Origin: Candidatus Neptunochlamydia vexilliferae
GTDB lineage: Bacteria > Chlamydiota > Chlamydiia > Chlamydiales > Simkaniaceae
DNA length: 47,007 bases
Direction: 5' to 3'
NCBI RefSeq assembly: GCF_015356785.1
Contig: NZ_JAAEJV010000012.1
Span: 1-47,007, forward strand
How positions within the stretch are numbered: position 1 is the stretch's first letter; each line of letters begins with the position of its first letter. This document shows, in pieces, positions 24,137 through 32,977 of this stretch. A program made the translations under genes and the position numbers. The notes below the pieces were generated by a model. The model saw only the letters and a program-made list of their open reading frames with translations, ran no database searches and was not told where the DNA came from.

Positions 24137-25159
24137 ATGGTAGAGACAGTTCACCCCGCTCAGATTGAATCGCAGCTTCAGCAGATTTGGGACTCCCTTC
24201 AGGGAACCAACAAGATGCGGGCGTGTCTTTTTAACCTGATCGTCTACGCTAAAAAGTGTCAGCGAAGCGGCTACCTCAATGATATCGTCCAAAAGGTGAT
24301 CGAAAAATTTCCCTCTCGGATTATCTTTATCACCTATGACGATGCCTGCTCCAGTAAAGAGCTCAAAGCTTCCGTTTCGGTGATGACTGCCGACGAAGGA
24401 GAGTGTGAGATTGTTTGCGATTTGATCGATATCGAGGTGTGTAGTAAAGATCATCCCCGCGTCCCTTTTGTCATCCTCCCCCATATTTTACCCGACCTTC
24501 CGATCTACCTCGTCCATGCCGATGACCCAACCTATAAAAACCCTGTTGCCAAGCAGCTCGAAAACCTTGCCGACCGGATCATTTTTGACTCGGAGGCGGC
24601 CTCCGATCTTCAGGCCTATGCTAAAGCGGTCCTCTCTCACATGGAGACCTTCCATGCCGATGTGGCCGACCTCAACTGGGCCCGCACCGAAGGGTGGAGA
24701 CAACTCTTTGCCAACATCTTTAAATCAGAAGAGGCGCTGAGCCACATCCAAAAAGCCAAAAAGATCACCATCACCTATAACAGCAAAACAGCCGACTACC
24801 TCTGCCACACCGACGTCCAAGCGATCTACTTCAAAGGATGGCTCACCGTTCAGCTTGGGTTTGAGACAGAGATCGAGCTTGTTGCGGGTGAGATGGAAGA
24901 GGTTCACCCAGGAAGGCTCCTTGCAATCACCGTTGAAACCAGTGAAGGATATCACTACCTCTTTAAACGGAAAGAGGGACGGCCCGAACATATCTTGATT
25001 GAAAAGTCGAGCCCTGAAGCGTGCGAGGTTCCAACGATCCACGTCTTCGATAAAGCCACTTCTGGCCAATCCCTTGTCAAAGAGATCTGTCACAAAGGGA
25101 CGAGCGCCCACTACACCAATATGCTCAAATATCTTATCGAGGGAGCGCCCCATGGCTGA
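24137..25159 (+). CDS. opcA: glucose-6-phosphate dehydrogenase assembly protein OpcA-like
   Basis: A 340-aa protein whose pattern fits OpcA, known from cyanobacteria and actinobacteria as an allosteric assembly factor for glucose-6-phosphate dehydrogenase. Support includes the central segment LPHILPDLPIYLVHADDP, the following DRIIFDSEAASDL and the C-terminal sugar-metabolism-like domain with FKGWLTVQLGFETEIEL. It has no signal peptide or membrane span. It lies between zwf and pgl, 26 bases after zwf and overlapping pgl by eight bases, which supports a role in the same step. Identification is from domain pattern and context; a direct regulatory effect on this Zwf is inference. Confidence 0.85.
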   Translation: MVETVHPAQIESQLQQIWDSLQGTNKMRACLFNLIVYAKKCQRSGYLNDIVQKVIEKFPSRIIFITYDDACSSKELKASVSVMTADEGECEIVCDLIDIEVCSKDHPRVPFVILPHILPDLPIYLVHADDPTYKNPVAKQLENLADRIIFDSEAASDLQAYAKAVLSHMETFHADVADLNWARTEGWRQLFANIFKSEEALSHIQKAKKITITYNSKTADYLCHTDVQAIYFKGWLTVQLGFETEIELVAGEMEEVHPGRLLAITVETSEGYHYLFKRKEGRPEHILIEKSSPEACEVPTIHVFDKATSGQSLVKEICHKGTSAHYTNMLKYLIEGAPHG

Positions 25160-25910
25160 CGATCCCCACTTTTTCTCCTGGGACGAGCGGCGCGACATCG
25201 CTCACCCTGGCGATCGGGATGCCACCCTCGCCTTTGCCGTTGAACATTTCCTCAATTGCGCCAAAGAGGCGATCAAAAGTCATGGCCACTTTGCCGTTGC
25301 TCTTTCTGGAGGCTCCACCCCCAAAAAGATCTTTGAGATGCTCGCCTCTGCCCCCCACTCAACCGCCATCGACTGGACCAAAGTAGCCCTTTTCTGGGGC
25401 GATGAGCGCTCCGCCCCTCCTACTGACCCCGAGAGCAACTTTCGGATGGCGATGGATGCCGGCCTTAAAACCCTTCCAATCCCCAAGGAGCACATCTTCC
25501 GAATGGAAGCGGAAGACAGTATCGAAGAAAACAGCCACGCCTACGAAGCAAAAATCAAGGAGGCTCTGGGCCCCCACCCCTTTGACCTGATCATGCTCGG
25601 GATGGGCGAAGATGGCCATACCGCCTCCCTTTTTCCCGGAACCCGCGCCCTTGAAGAACAAAAGGCCCTTGTTGTTGCCAATGAAGTCCCTCAAAAAAAC
25701 ACCTGGCGGATGACCCTCACCTACCCCTGCATCAACCGGGCCAGCAACACCGTCATCTACGTCCTTGGCAAGTCCAAGGAAGCCATGGTCCGGCAGGTCT
25801 TCCTCGAGGAGCATACACCACCTTTCCCCGTTTCTGCCATCGGCACCCCCGAAAATAAAGCGCTCTGGGTGGTTGATAGCGAAGCCGGTGGTCCTCTTCT
25901 CAAAAAGTAG
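25152..25910 (+). CDS. pgl: 6-phosphogluconolactonase
   Basis: A 252-aa lactonase of the DevB/SOL type hydrolysing 6-phosphogluconolactone, the second oxidative pentose phosphate step. The phosphate-binding motif FAVALSGGSTPKKIFEML lies near residues 46-63 and the catalytic loop LIMLGMGEDGHTASLFPG is split at about 148-165, containing the conserved D and H. ATG 25152 is chosen because GGGAG precedes it and the protein then begins ADDPHFFSWDERRD. The start overlaps the end of opcA, so the pair are coupled. It is convergent with the 927-aa gene, whose stop codon begins at the next base. Confidence 0.95.
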   Translation: MADDPHFFSWDERRDIAHPGDRDATLAFAVEHFLNCAKEAIKSHGHFAVALSGGSTPKKIFEMLASAPHSTAIDWTKVALFWGDERSAPPTDPESNFRMAMDAGLKTLPIPKEHIFRMEAEDSIEENSHAYEAKIKEALGPHPFDLIMLGMGEDGHTASLFPGTRALEEQKALVVANEVPQKNTWRMTLTYPCINRASNTVIYVLGKSKEAMVRQVFLEEHTPPFPVSAIGTPENKALWVVDSEAGGPLLKK

Positions 25911-28694
25911 CTACTTGTTACTGCTGGAAGAGCTAGAAGAAGCCGCATGATTAGCTTTTTTTTGTCGGAGGATGGGAAATCTTGCCAGCTCTTTATTCCA
26001 GAGCTGGTAGACATTGGAGCGCCAGGCCTGCAGCTTCTCTACTTCTATCTGGTGCGCTTTTTCCCTTAAAGCCCTACTGAGCGTTGGCCTTACTGTATAA
26101 TAGATATACTTATAAAAGAGGTTCCCCTGAACCCCAGAAAAATTAGATAAGCTTTGAAAGCCGATCAAAAAAATCTCTGGATTAAACCAATGAAAGAAAC
26201 GGTTAACGAGTTGGAGATTCCGATACCTTCCAACCTCTTGTAATATTGAAGAAATAACAAAAAAGGGAAGGCTGTAGCGATGAATCCAGGATGCTAACTT
26301 TACCACCCGATTCACCTCCTTTTTTACTTGGGGAGGTACTCTCGTTTGATAGAGCGATATAGAATAGTCTCGCACCTTATCAATATGAGGCTTTAAATAG
26401 GTCGTATAGTGACCTTCAATACGCTTAGCAAGGGGGGACACTCTTCGATAGAGCTCTTTTAAAGCTTTCTCAGCAAAAAAAATAGCCGCTATCCAGACCA
26501 AAGGCCAAGGACATCCATCTATGATCGATGCCGCTATATTCAGGTGATTAATAAGGCGAGACTTCCCCTCGGGATAGGAAGAAAGCAGTTCAGGCCTTTC
26601 CTTGCACAGTTGCTGATCAGCTATTTGTGAATTTATTTTAAAAGCGCGATTAAAAAGCACTTTTCGAAGTCTTCTAGCACTCGAAGTCTCAAAAGAGTAC
26701 CTTCTAGAACGGCCTAACTCAATACAGGGAAGCAATACCGCTGCAAGAGGATCCAAGATGAAGGGAAGTACTTTGATTGAAGCTTTCAGCTCCTGTTTTA
26801 ATTTACTATCTTTAAAAAAAGCATCGACCCCAATTGCTACATGAACAGCATCATTCATCGGGAGGTTTAGTTCCGAGAGTTCTACTTTTTTGAGGTCTAT
26901 CTTTTGGGTTGAAGTGGTGTCTGCTGCTTGCTCAGTTTTTTTCGGTACCTCCTGGGGACGAAAGATTTTATAGTGAACAAGAAGCCATTCAATAATTTCA
27001 GTGGAAAAGCCATTTTTAGCAGCTTCTCCGACATCAAGAGCTTGGAGAAACTCCACATGAGATTCAGTAACATTCAGGCAACTCTCTAGAAACTTTTTAA
27101 CCACCTTAGATAGATCAGCTTGATTGTCGATCACTTGTAGCAAATCACTTGTGCCGATATAGGCAATTTTTCGTATTTCTTCCACCTTAACGAGATTAGC
27201 AATTATTGGACGAAGAGCTTCTTTATCAATATTATCCTGATTAAGAAGAGGGGCTAAGTGAGGGTGATTGCAAGCTCTCATAATCAGCCCTCTATCCTTT
27301 ATCCAATTTTTAGACTCTTTTAGGATAAATAATCTAAAAACGAATGTCTGCCAGTCGGTTCTTTTGGGAAACTTAACTCCCTTGTTTTTAAGGTGTGTAA
27401 GTAAATTTAAAAATCGGGAGACCCCCTTCCAAAGGTTGGAACCATCAACAGAAGGTTCTTTTTCCAAGACTGCTTGAATCTTTTCTTCAAGCTCTTTGGC
27501 ACTGTCAGGCTTCTTCGCAACCCAGTTCCCCCTTTGGTCTTTTAACCAATCGAAAACCTGTTCCCGAAGCACTGCAGACTTCTTCACTTTTTTCTGAATG
27601 GTCTTGATGATAAAATTAGGGGTATAAGCCTCGAAGAACAGTTTTAGATAATGATCTGTATCAAAGTCCTGAGACAAGGTTTCAATAACATGAGCTGTTC
27701 CCGGAATTCCTAATAGCTCTCCCAAGTGGTCCATATACTTTCCATGACCATGAACATCGCCTCCAAAATGTTTAGCTATCTGCTTACTGGCAATATCATT
27801 TCTTGCCTGAGCCAAGGTTTCGACGATCGAATCCTCAAGGGTCCCACTTGGAACACTCCCTCCACAGTAGTGGCCATAAGCCCTCATTGCCTGTGACATA
27901 AAGCGAGTTCCACAATACTCCCCAGACATTGCAAAATCAATAAGGAAGCGCGAGTGATCTTCAAGAGTATTTTCATCCGCTTTCTCTTCAAGAGCTTTGA
28001 GAACCGCATGAAAAGCGCATCGCGTCGCCCGCTCCATATGGTCATAAAAGGCCAAAAGATGAGCAGTCTGGGAGGCAGGTGGGGTTGCAAGGAAGGGCAC
28101 CCGTCCATTGACATTGTCAACAAATCTCTTCAGTCCTGCCCGAAGTCGCTCCACCGTAAAGCCATCAGGGCATTTGCGGTGCCCAGGCTCTTTGGACCGG
28201 TCAAAGTTAAGCTTATCGAACTCAGTTAAAAGGCGGCTGATCGTCACATCTGCAGGAACATGGCTTACATCGATCTCAAGATGTGTTGTCCGGAGATGTC
28301 TTGGATCGATATCTTCCCCCGCATACTTTTGGAGGTAAAGGTGGTGAGAAGGACCGAGCGCTTGCATCACCTCTTGATAGGTCATTTCAAGGAAAGAAAG
28401 CCCTATTCGGAGAACCCAAAAAAACATCTTAAAAACAGCGAAATGAAGACTCTTAGGAGGATACCAGACCGTTATCGAACCGCGGTATCCAAGGGCGATA
28501 TGCTTAAAAGAAGTGGGTAAATGTTTGAGGGTCTCAAAAGCAGAGTAGCCCGCTGCCCGCAGGATGATCCCCGTTACCCTGGAAATCTGGTCTTCTAAGG
28601 AGAGTATTGGCTCTATGGATTCTTTGCGATACTGCTCAAAATCAACCCTAAACGGGGGGGCTTTAATAAAAGTAATACTCATTGAATCATACAC
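25911..28694 (-). CDS. large protein of unknown function; candidate secreted effector
   Basis: A 927-aa orphan protein. The N-terminal 130 residues include a hydrophobic segment (AVFKMFFWVLRIGLSFLEM, about residues 87-105) after a block reading LRAAGYSAFETLKHLPTSFK, a layout recalling inclusion-membrane or host-targeted chlamydial proteins. A histidine-rich mid section contains the phrase FGGDVHGHGKYMDHLGE. A second hydrophobic region lies at about 725-740 and another near 815. The rest is predominantly helical, and the tail is HAASSSSSSSNK, very like the AASSSSHN end of the 748-aa protein at 15090-17336. I recognise no enzyme motif. It starts at ATG 28694, with AAGGG upstream; a second ATG four codons on is also possible. 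It diverges from tsaD. Confidence 0.75.
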   Translation of the reverse strand: MYDSMSITFIKAPPFRVDFEQYRKESIEPILSLEDQISRVTGIILRAAGYSAFETLKHLPTSFKHIALGYRGSITVWYPPKSLHFAVFKMFFWVLRIGLSFLEMTYQEVMQALGPSHHLYLQKYAGEDIDPRHLRTTHLEIDVSHVPADVTISRLLTEFDKLNFDRSKEPGHRKCPDGFTVERLRAGLKRFVDNVNGRVPFLATPPASQTAHLLAFYDHMERATRCAFHAVLKALEEKADENTLEDHSRFLIDFAMSGEYCGTRFMSQAMRAYGHYCGGSVPSGTLEDSIVETLAQARNDIASKQIAKHFGGDVHGHGKYMDHLGELLGIPGTAHVIETLSQDFDTDHYLKLFFEAYTPNFIIKTIQKKVKKSAVLREQVFDWLKDQRGNWVAKKPDSAKELEEKIQAVLEKEPSVDGSNLWKGVSRFLNLLTHLKNKGVKFPKRTDWQTFVFRLFILKESKNWIKDRGLIMRACNHPHLAPLLNQDNIDKEALRPIIANLVKVEEIRKIAYIGTSDLLQVIDNQADLSKVVKKFLESCLNVTESHVEFLQALDVGEAAKNGFSTEIIEWLLVHYKIFRPQEVPKKTEQAADTTSTQKIDLKKVELSELNLPMNDAVHVAIGVDAFFKDSKLKQELKASIKVLPFILDPLAAVLLPCIELGRSRRYSFETSSARRLRKVLFNRAFKINSQIADQQLCKERPELLSSYPEGKSRLINHLNIAASIIDGCPWPLVWIAAIFFAEKALKELYRRVSPLAKRIEGHYTTYLKPHIDKVRDYSISLYQTRVPPQVKKEVNRVVKLASWIHRYSLPFFVISSILQEVGRYRNLQLVNRFFHWFNPEIFLIGFQSLSNFSGVQGNLFYKYIYYTVRPTLSRALREKAHQIEVEKLQAWRSNVYQLWNKELARFPILRQKKANHAASSSSSSSNK

Positions 28695-28754
28695 CCTTGA
28701 GTGAAAATAAATCGTTATGCTAAAATACTGTTCGAGTTTTTAGCAAGCATTCAG

Positions 28755-29753
28755 ATGAAAAAAGTTTTAGGCATTGAAACCTCGTGTGACGAAACGGCTG
28801 TTGCGGTTGTTGCAGAAGGAAAACACATTTTAGTCAACTTAGTCGCCTCGCAGGCAAAGATCCACGAGCAGTATGGGGGCGTCTACCCAGAGGTGGCGTC
28901 ACGCCACCATGTCGATCAGCTCCTCCCCCTTGTCGAAGAGGCCACTAAAGAGCATGAGATTGATCTCATTGCGGTTGCGAATGGCCCAGGTCTTATGGGA
29001 GCTCTTTTAATGGGAGTGACCGGCGCACAAGCCCTTGCCTATGGGTGGCAAAAACCGCTGGTTGGGGTCAACCATGTCGAAGCCCACCTCTACGCCGCTA
29101 TGATGGAAGAGGAGCCCCGTTTTCCCGCGTTGGGAGTGGTCGTTTCGGGGGGACACACCCTCCTCGCTAAGATGACCGACATTTGCGAGTATGAAATTTT
29201 AGGAACAACCGTCGATGATGCAGTGGGCGAAGCTTTTGATAAAGTTGCTGCCCTTTTAGACTTCCCCTACCCAGGTGGTCCCCATATCGAAACTTTGGCT
29301 AAGGAGGGAGACCCCGAGCGGTATAGCTTCCGCGGTGGGCGGGTGAAGGGACGTCCCCTCGACTTTTCCTTTAGTGGTCTTAAAACTAATGTCCTTTACC
29401 AGGTGAAGGGAGCGCAAGGAAGTCGAAAAGGGCCAACGGTGATCGATGAAGCGGCAAAAAAAGATATTGCGGCGAGCTTTCAGCGGGCTGCCATTGAAGA
29501 TATTTTTAATAAAGCTCTGCTTGCTGCAAAAAGTTTTGACTGCCAAGCGATTTATTTAGGAGGGGGTGTCACCCAGAATAGAAGGCTACGAGAGCTCTTT
29601 GAAACAGCCCCCTACCCGACCTTCTGGCCCGGGCCAGGACTCAGCCTTGATAATGGCGCAATGATCGCTGGTCTCGGCTACCATCTCTATCAAAGAAATC
29701 ATTTGGTAGACATCTTTCCAGAAAAATGCTACACTCGGATGAAAAACAACTAA
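28755..29753 (+). CDS. tsaD: tRNA threonylcarbamoyladenosine transferase TsaD
   Basis: A 332-aa ASKHA-fold enzyme that transfers threonylcarbamoyl to A37 of ANN-decoding tRNAs. GIETSCDETAVAVV lies at residues 6-19, the metal ligands are in GVNHVEAHLYAA (about 109-120), VSGGHTLL follows, and the C-terminal part has GGGVTQNRRLREL and GLSLDNGAMIAGLG. ATG 28755 gives the normal start KKVLGIETSCDE; the frame open to 28701 adds 18 residues absent from the family. It diverges from the 927-aa gene and is followed eleven bases later by rpmG, so the two are probably cotranscribed. Confidence 0.96.
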   Translation: MKKVLGIETSCDETAVAVVAEGKHILVNLVASQAKIHEQYGGVYPEVASRHHVDQLLPLVEEATKEHEIDLIAVANGPGLMGALLMGVTGAQALAYGWQKPLVGVNHVEAHLYAAMMEEEPRFPALGVVVSGGHTLLAKMTDICEYEILGTTVDDAVGEAFDKVAALLDFPYPGGPHIETLAKEGDPERYSFRGGRVKGRPLDFSFSGLKTNVLYQVKGAQGSRKGPTVIDEAAKKDIAASFQRAAIEDIFNKALLAAKSFDCQAIYLGGGVTQNRRLRELFETAPYPTFWPGPGLSLDNGAMIAGLGYHLYQRNHLVDIFPEKCYTRMKNN

Positions 29754-29764
29754 GGATTTGAATC

Positions 29765-29926
29765 ATGGCAAAGAAAGGCGCACGCGAAAAAATTAGACTC
29801 AAGAGCACCGAAAGTGCAGAAACCTATTGGACCTTTAAGAATAAGCGCAATACCCCTGACCGGATTGAGCTAAAGAAGTTTGATAAAAAAGTAAGACGTC
29901 ACGTCATTTTTAAAGAAGCTAAGTGA
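29765..29926 (+). CDS. rpmG: 50S ribosomal protein L33
   Basis: A 53-residue gene. The product reads [20 protein letters not shown] at the start, then [20 protein letters not shown] and [12 protein letters not shown], the whole L33 fold of the zinc-less (Cys-minus) type: the CxxC pairs found in some L33 proteins are absent. ATG 29765 lies eleven bases after the tsaD stop. The stop codon TGA is the first part of the palindromic element at 29923-30090. Confidence 0.96.
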   Translation: MAKKGAREKIRLKSTESAETYWTFKNKRNTPDRIELKKFDKKVRRHVIFKEAK

Positions 29927-30090
29927 GCCAATTGCAATACTCTAGATGGTTGCTTTTTGGCCCTTTTCACGAATTTGAACACGTAACACAAATACCCTAC
30001 CTTAATAAGGTATGTGAATTTGTGTTACGTGCCCAAATTCGCAAAAATGCCCTAAAAATCAACTGATCAGGAGTGTTGCAATTGCCTCAC
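29923..30090. repeat. palindromic element P2 (168 bp) between rpmG and lolC/E
   Basis: The whole gap is one inverted repeat. Outer arms: GTGAGcCAATTGCAAtACTC (29923 on) against GAGTGTTGCAATTGcCTCAC (30071-30090). Inner stem: GAATTTG then CACGTAACACAAAT (29980-29993) against ATTTGTGTTACGTG (30018-30031) and CAAATTC. Apex: TACCTT-AAT-AAGGTA. The left end contains the rpmG stop codon and the right end the AGGAG and start region of the lolC/E gene. No target duplication is visible. It is the same class as the elements at 32162, 32974, 35234, 40449 and 43758. Confidence 0.85.
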
Positions 30091-32160
30091 GTAATGTTCG
30101 AGTTTTCGATTGCCCGTAAGTACCTCGTTCCGAGGAGACGGCAGCTGTCGATGTCTCTGATCGCTTTGATGTCGGTCGGGGTGATCTCCCTCGTCGTCTG
30201 GCTCGTCCTCGTCTTCCTCTCTGTGACAGATGGGATCGAAAAGAATTGGCTTAAAAAACTCACCTCTTTAAACGCTCCGATTCGGATTACCCCGACTGAA
30301 GAGTATTACCACTCTTACTACTATCAGATCGATAGTATCAGTAGCGGCTCCGACTATACACTAAAGAGCATCGGAGAAAAGCAGTCAGCCCTTCTGACCG
30401 ACCCTTATGCCCCTGAAGAAGACCAAGCCATCCCGAAACGGTGGCCTGAAAAAATGGTCCATAAAGATGGAACCCCAAAAGACCTCGTTAAAGAGGCCTT
30501 TGGAGTCCTTGGAGAGATGGGACTCAAAGCGCAAGATTATGAAGTGTCGGGCGCCGTTCTTAAACTCCGGATGGTCCGCCCCCAAGGCATCGCCTTTTCA
30601 AGAGATCAAGAAAAGGGGCAAGGATTTCTCACCCAAGTTTCTTACATCTCCACCTTCAATGGACAAAGCCCTCAGCTCCCCTCCCTTTTAGAACCAACGC
30701 GGATGGAAGATCTCAACCACCTCTTTTTCCTCGCCGATGTCTCGGCGCAGGGCATTTCTGAAGACACCCCCGAAGCAATCCAAAAAGTCTCCGTGCGGGA
30801 ATTTCAAGAGCGGGTCAAGAGCCTTTTAACCCATATCGAAGTTCAAAAACTTGAGATGACCTCTCACCGTCTCCAACCCCTAGCCTCTTTACTTTCCGAA
30901 GGAGAGGAGTTCGATGTCTACGCTCCGATTAAACATGGAGCGGTTTCGCAGCTGGTTTTCCCCACCGAAAAAAAACCATGCACCGGCAAGGTGAAAAAAA
31001 GCCAAGGACGTCTCCACTATGTGGGGCGGGACGGCAGTAGCCATATCGTGAGCCTATCGGTACCGATCTTTGTCGAAGGAAAGGTTGCCATGGAAGCGGC
31101 CCTATGCCCTTACGAAATCGAAAAACTCAAAGGGTTAAACGATCTCCGCTTTGCGGTGGAGATGCCCCTCCAAGGGAAGACCCTGAAAGGACAAATTCCT
31201 TGGGATGGGGTCAAAATTGCTGCAGCAGAGGTGAAAAATCACTTTGAAACAAAACCCGAAATCTCTCCTCCTTGGCCCTACTTTGTGGGAGAAGAGGCAT
31301 TCCTTCCTGAAACAGAGGCACCTGCAGTGGTCCTCCCCAAACACTTTCAAAATAGTCAGGTCGAAGTGGGCGATATCGGTTACTTCTCTTATGGAGCGGC
31401 AACAAGTAGCTCGGTCCAAGAGCAACGTCTTCCCGTCACCGTTGCCGGTTTTTACGATCCCGGTGTGATGGCCATTGGGGCCAAAGTGATCCTCAGTAGC
31501 TCCGACCTCCCCCACGCGATCAACGCTGCAACCGATGGGACCATTGACCCTAATATGATCAATGGAATCCAGGTTTACTTGAGCGATCTCGATAAAGCCA
31601 AAGAGACCAAAGCCGCTCTTGAAGCAGCCTTTGTGGAAAAAGGGCTCTCCCCCTACTGGAAGATCACCACCTTCCACGAATATGACTTTGCCAAGGACCT
31701 TCTCCAGCAGTTCCAAAGTGACAAGTATCTCTTCACCTTGATCGGAGCGATTGTCTTAATTGTTGCCTGCAGTAACATCATCTCCCTCCTGATTATCTTG
31801 GTCAACGACAAGAAAAAAGAGATCGCCATCTTAAGTGCCATGGGAGCGTCGAAGAAAAGTATCGCCCTCATCTTCACCCTTTGCGGCGGCATTATGGGAA
31901 CGCTCAGCACCCTCATCGGAACGGTTGCAGCGATGCTCACCCTCCACAATATCGACGGGGTGGTCAGTTTCCTCAGCTTCTTGCAAGGACACGACGCCTT
32001 TAACGCCGTCTTTTATGGAAAATCTCTTCCCAACGAGCTGAGCAACCATGCGCTGACCTTTATCCTCATCGCCACACCGATTATCTCTCTTCTTGCAGGG
32101 CTGGTCCCAGCACTAAAGGCAACAAAACTAGCCCCCTCCCAAATCCTGAGGTCTGAATAA
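30082..32160 (+). CDS. LolC/E-like lipoprotein-releasing ABC transporter permease
   Basis: A large (about 692 aa) FtsX/LolE-type permease that, with LolD, would extract lipoproteins from the inner membrane. It begins FEFSIARKYLVPRRRQLSMS with a first membrane span at about residues 27-47, then has a periplasmic domain of roughly 500 residues, and ends with three spans (LFTLIGAIVLIVACSNIISL; GGIMGTLSTLIGTVAAML; LIATPIISLLAGLVPAL) and the coupling segment KEIAILSAMGASKKSI. LolC and LolE usually have 400-415 residues, so the periplasmic domain is much enlarged, as in other chlamydial homologues. The start is uncertain: TTG 30082 has AGGAG at good spacing; GTG 30073 and ATG 30094 are alternatives. 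lolD follows. Confidence 0.85.
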   Translation: MPHVMFEFSIARKYLVPRRRQLSMSLIALMSVGVISLVVWLVLVFLSVTDGIEKNWLKKLTSLNAPIRITPTEEYYHSYYYQIDSISSGSDYTLKSIGEKQSALLTDPYAPEEDQAIPKRWPEKMVHKDGTPKDLVKEAFGVLGEMGLKAQDYEVSGAVLKLRMVRPQGIAFSRDQEKGQGFLTQVSYISTFNGQSPQLPSLLEPTRMEDLNHLFFLADVSAQGISEDTPEAIQKVSVREFQERVKSLLTHIEVQKLEMTSHRLQPLASLLSEGEEFDVYAPIKHGAVSQLVFPTEKKPCTGKVKKSQGRLHYVGRDGSSHIVSLSVPIFVEGKVAMEAALCPYEIEKLKGLNDLRFAVEMPLQGKTLKGQIPWDGVKIAAAEVKNHFETKPEISPPWPYFVGEEAFLPETEAPAVVLPKHFQNSQVEVGDIGYFSYGAATSSSVQEQRLPVTVAGFYDPGVMAIGAKVILSSSDLPHAINAATDGTIDPNMINGIQVYLSDLDKAKETKAALEAAFVEKGLSPYWKITTFHEYDFAKDLLQQFQSDKYLFTLIGAIVLIVACSNIISLLIILVNDKKKEIAILSAMGASKKSIALIFTLCGGIMGTLSTLIGTVAAMLTLHNIDGVVSFLSFLQGHDAFNAVFYGKSLPNELSNHALTFILIATPIISLLAGLVPALKATKLAPSQILRSE

Positions 32161-32161
32161 T

Positions 32162-32328
32162 GGTATACGAAAAGAGCAATTTTCACCCCTATTTGGCCTC
32201 TCTTTTAACCGCCCTTTGTCCTCCAAAAATTTCGCCTTGTCTTCTGGACAATGTTCTCAATTTTAGGAGAACAAATGTCGGCAAAATAGGAGCGCAAATA
32301 TGAGCAAAAATTCCTCTCATCGTATACC
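32162..32328. repeat. palindromic element P3 (167 bp) between lolC/E and lolD
   Basis: Outer arms GGTATACGA (32162-32170) and TCGTATACC (32320-32328) are perfect inverses. Pairing continues with scattered mismatches through TTTGTcCTCCaAAAATT (32215-32231) against its inverse at 32259-32275 to an apical hairpin TTGTC/GACAA. The apex, CGCCTTGTCTTCTGGACAATG, nearly equals that of the element at 32974-33142 although the arms differ. The right arm contains the lolD ribosome binding site, start codon and about the first nine codons. Confidence 0.85.
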
Positions 32329-32977
32329 GAAGTTACTGGTAGCAACCAATCTCACCAAGGTTTTTGACAAACCGGTCCCCACAGAGATCTTAAAAGGGGT
32401 CTCCTTGACCGTCCATGCGGGAGAAACGGTCGCCATTATGGGACCATCAGGTGTTGGAAAAAGTACCCTCCTCCATGTTTTGGGAACGCTCGACCTTCCC
32501 ACAGGAGGAACCCTTGAAATTGTGGGAACGCCAGCAATTAGCGAAAATGCCCCCTCTCTTCGCAACAAGCATCTCGGCTTTATCTTCCAAAACTACAACC
32601 TCCTCGACGAGTATTCGGTCCTCGACAACGTTCTCATGCCCACCCGGATTGGACGGATCGGCGGCAAGGAAAAGGTCGCCAAGGGCCTTTTAGAAGAGGT
32701 AGGGCTGACTCCTCAGCTGCATCACCTCGCCAAGCAACTTTCAGGTGGGGAAAAGCAGCGGGCAGCGATTGCTCGAGCGCTCTGTAACGATCCCGACCTC
32801 ATCTTAGCTGACGAACCTTCCGGAAATCTGGATGATGCAAATTCGGAGAGGATCCATGAGCTTCTTATCTCTTCTGCAAAAAATTTGGGGAAAGGGCTCA
32901 TCGTCGTTACCCACAACCAAGCCCTTGCCAAGCAGTGTGACTTCACCTATACTTTGCATAACGGAGTATTAACGTGA
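32300..32977 (+). CDS. lolD: LolD-like lipoprotein-releasing ABC transporter ATPase
   Basis: A 225-aa ABC ATPase of the MacB/LolD group. Walker A MGPSGVGKSTLL is at residues 48-59, the Q-loop FIFQNYNLL at about 94-102, the signature LSGGEKQRAAIARAL at about 147-161, Walker B LILADEPSGNLD at about 168-179 and the H-loop VVTHN near 206. It follows the LolC/E-like permease and would energise lipoprotein release. The start ATG 32300 with AGGAG upstream lies inside the right arm of the palindrome at 32162-32328, so its first nine residues (MSKNSSHRI) derive from that element. The stop codon lies in the next element. Confidence 0.93.
   Translation: MSKNSSHRIPKLLVATNLTKVFDKPVPTEILKGVSLTVHAGETVAIMGPSGVGKSTLLHVLGTLDLPTGGTLEIVGTPAISENAPSLRNKHLGFIFQNYNLLDEYSVLDNVLMPTRIGRIGGKEKVAKGLLEEVGLTPQLHHLAKQLSGGEKQRAAIARALCNDPDLILADEPSGNLDDANSERIHELLISSAKNLGKGLIVVTHNQALAKQCDFTYTLHNGVLT

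Noticed and set aside
25359-25814. Long antisense frame of 151 aa opposite pgl
   Set aside because: The sense strand encodes a complete, conserved lactonase. The antisense frame is glycine-rich shadow translation.
29923-30090. Interpretation of the palindromes as ordinary intrinsic terminators
   Set aside because: They are about 165 bp rather than 30-40 bp, extend into coding sequence and start regions, usually lack a T-run after the stem, and one has a target-site duplication. They may still terminate transcription secondarily.
31135-31716. 193-aa antisense frame opposite lolC/E
   Set aside because: It mirrors the periplasmic domain codons. No ribosome binding site or motif.
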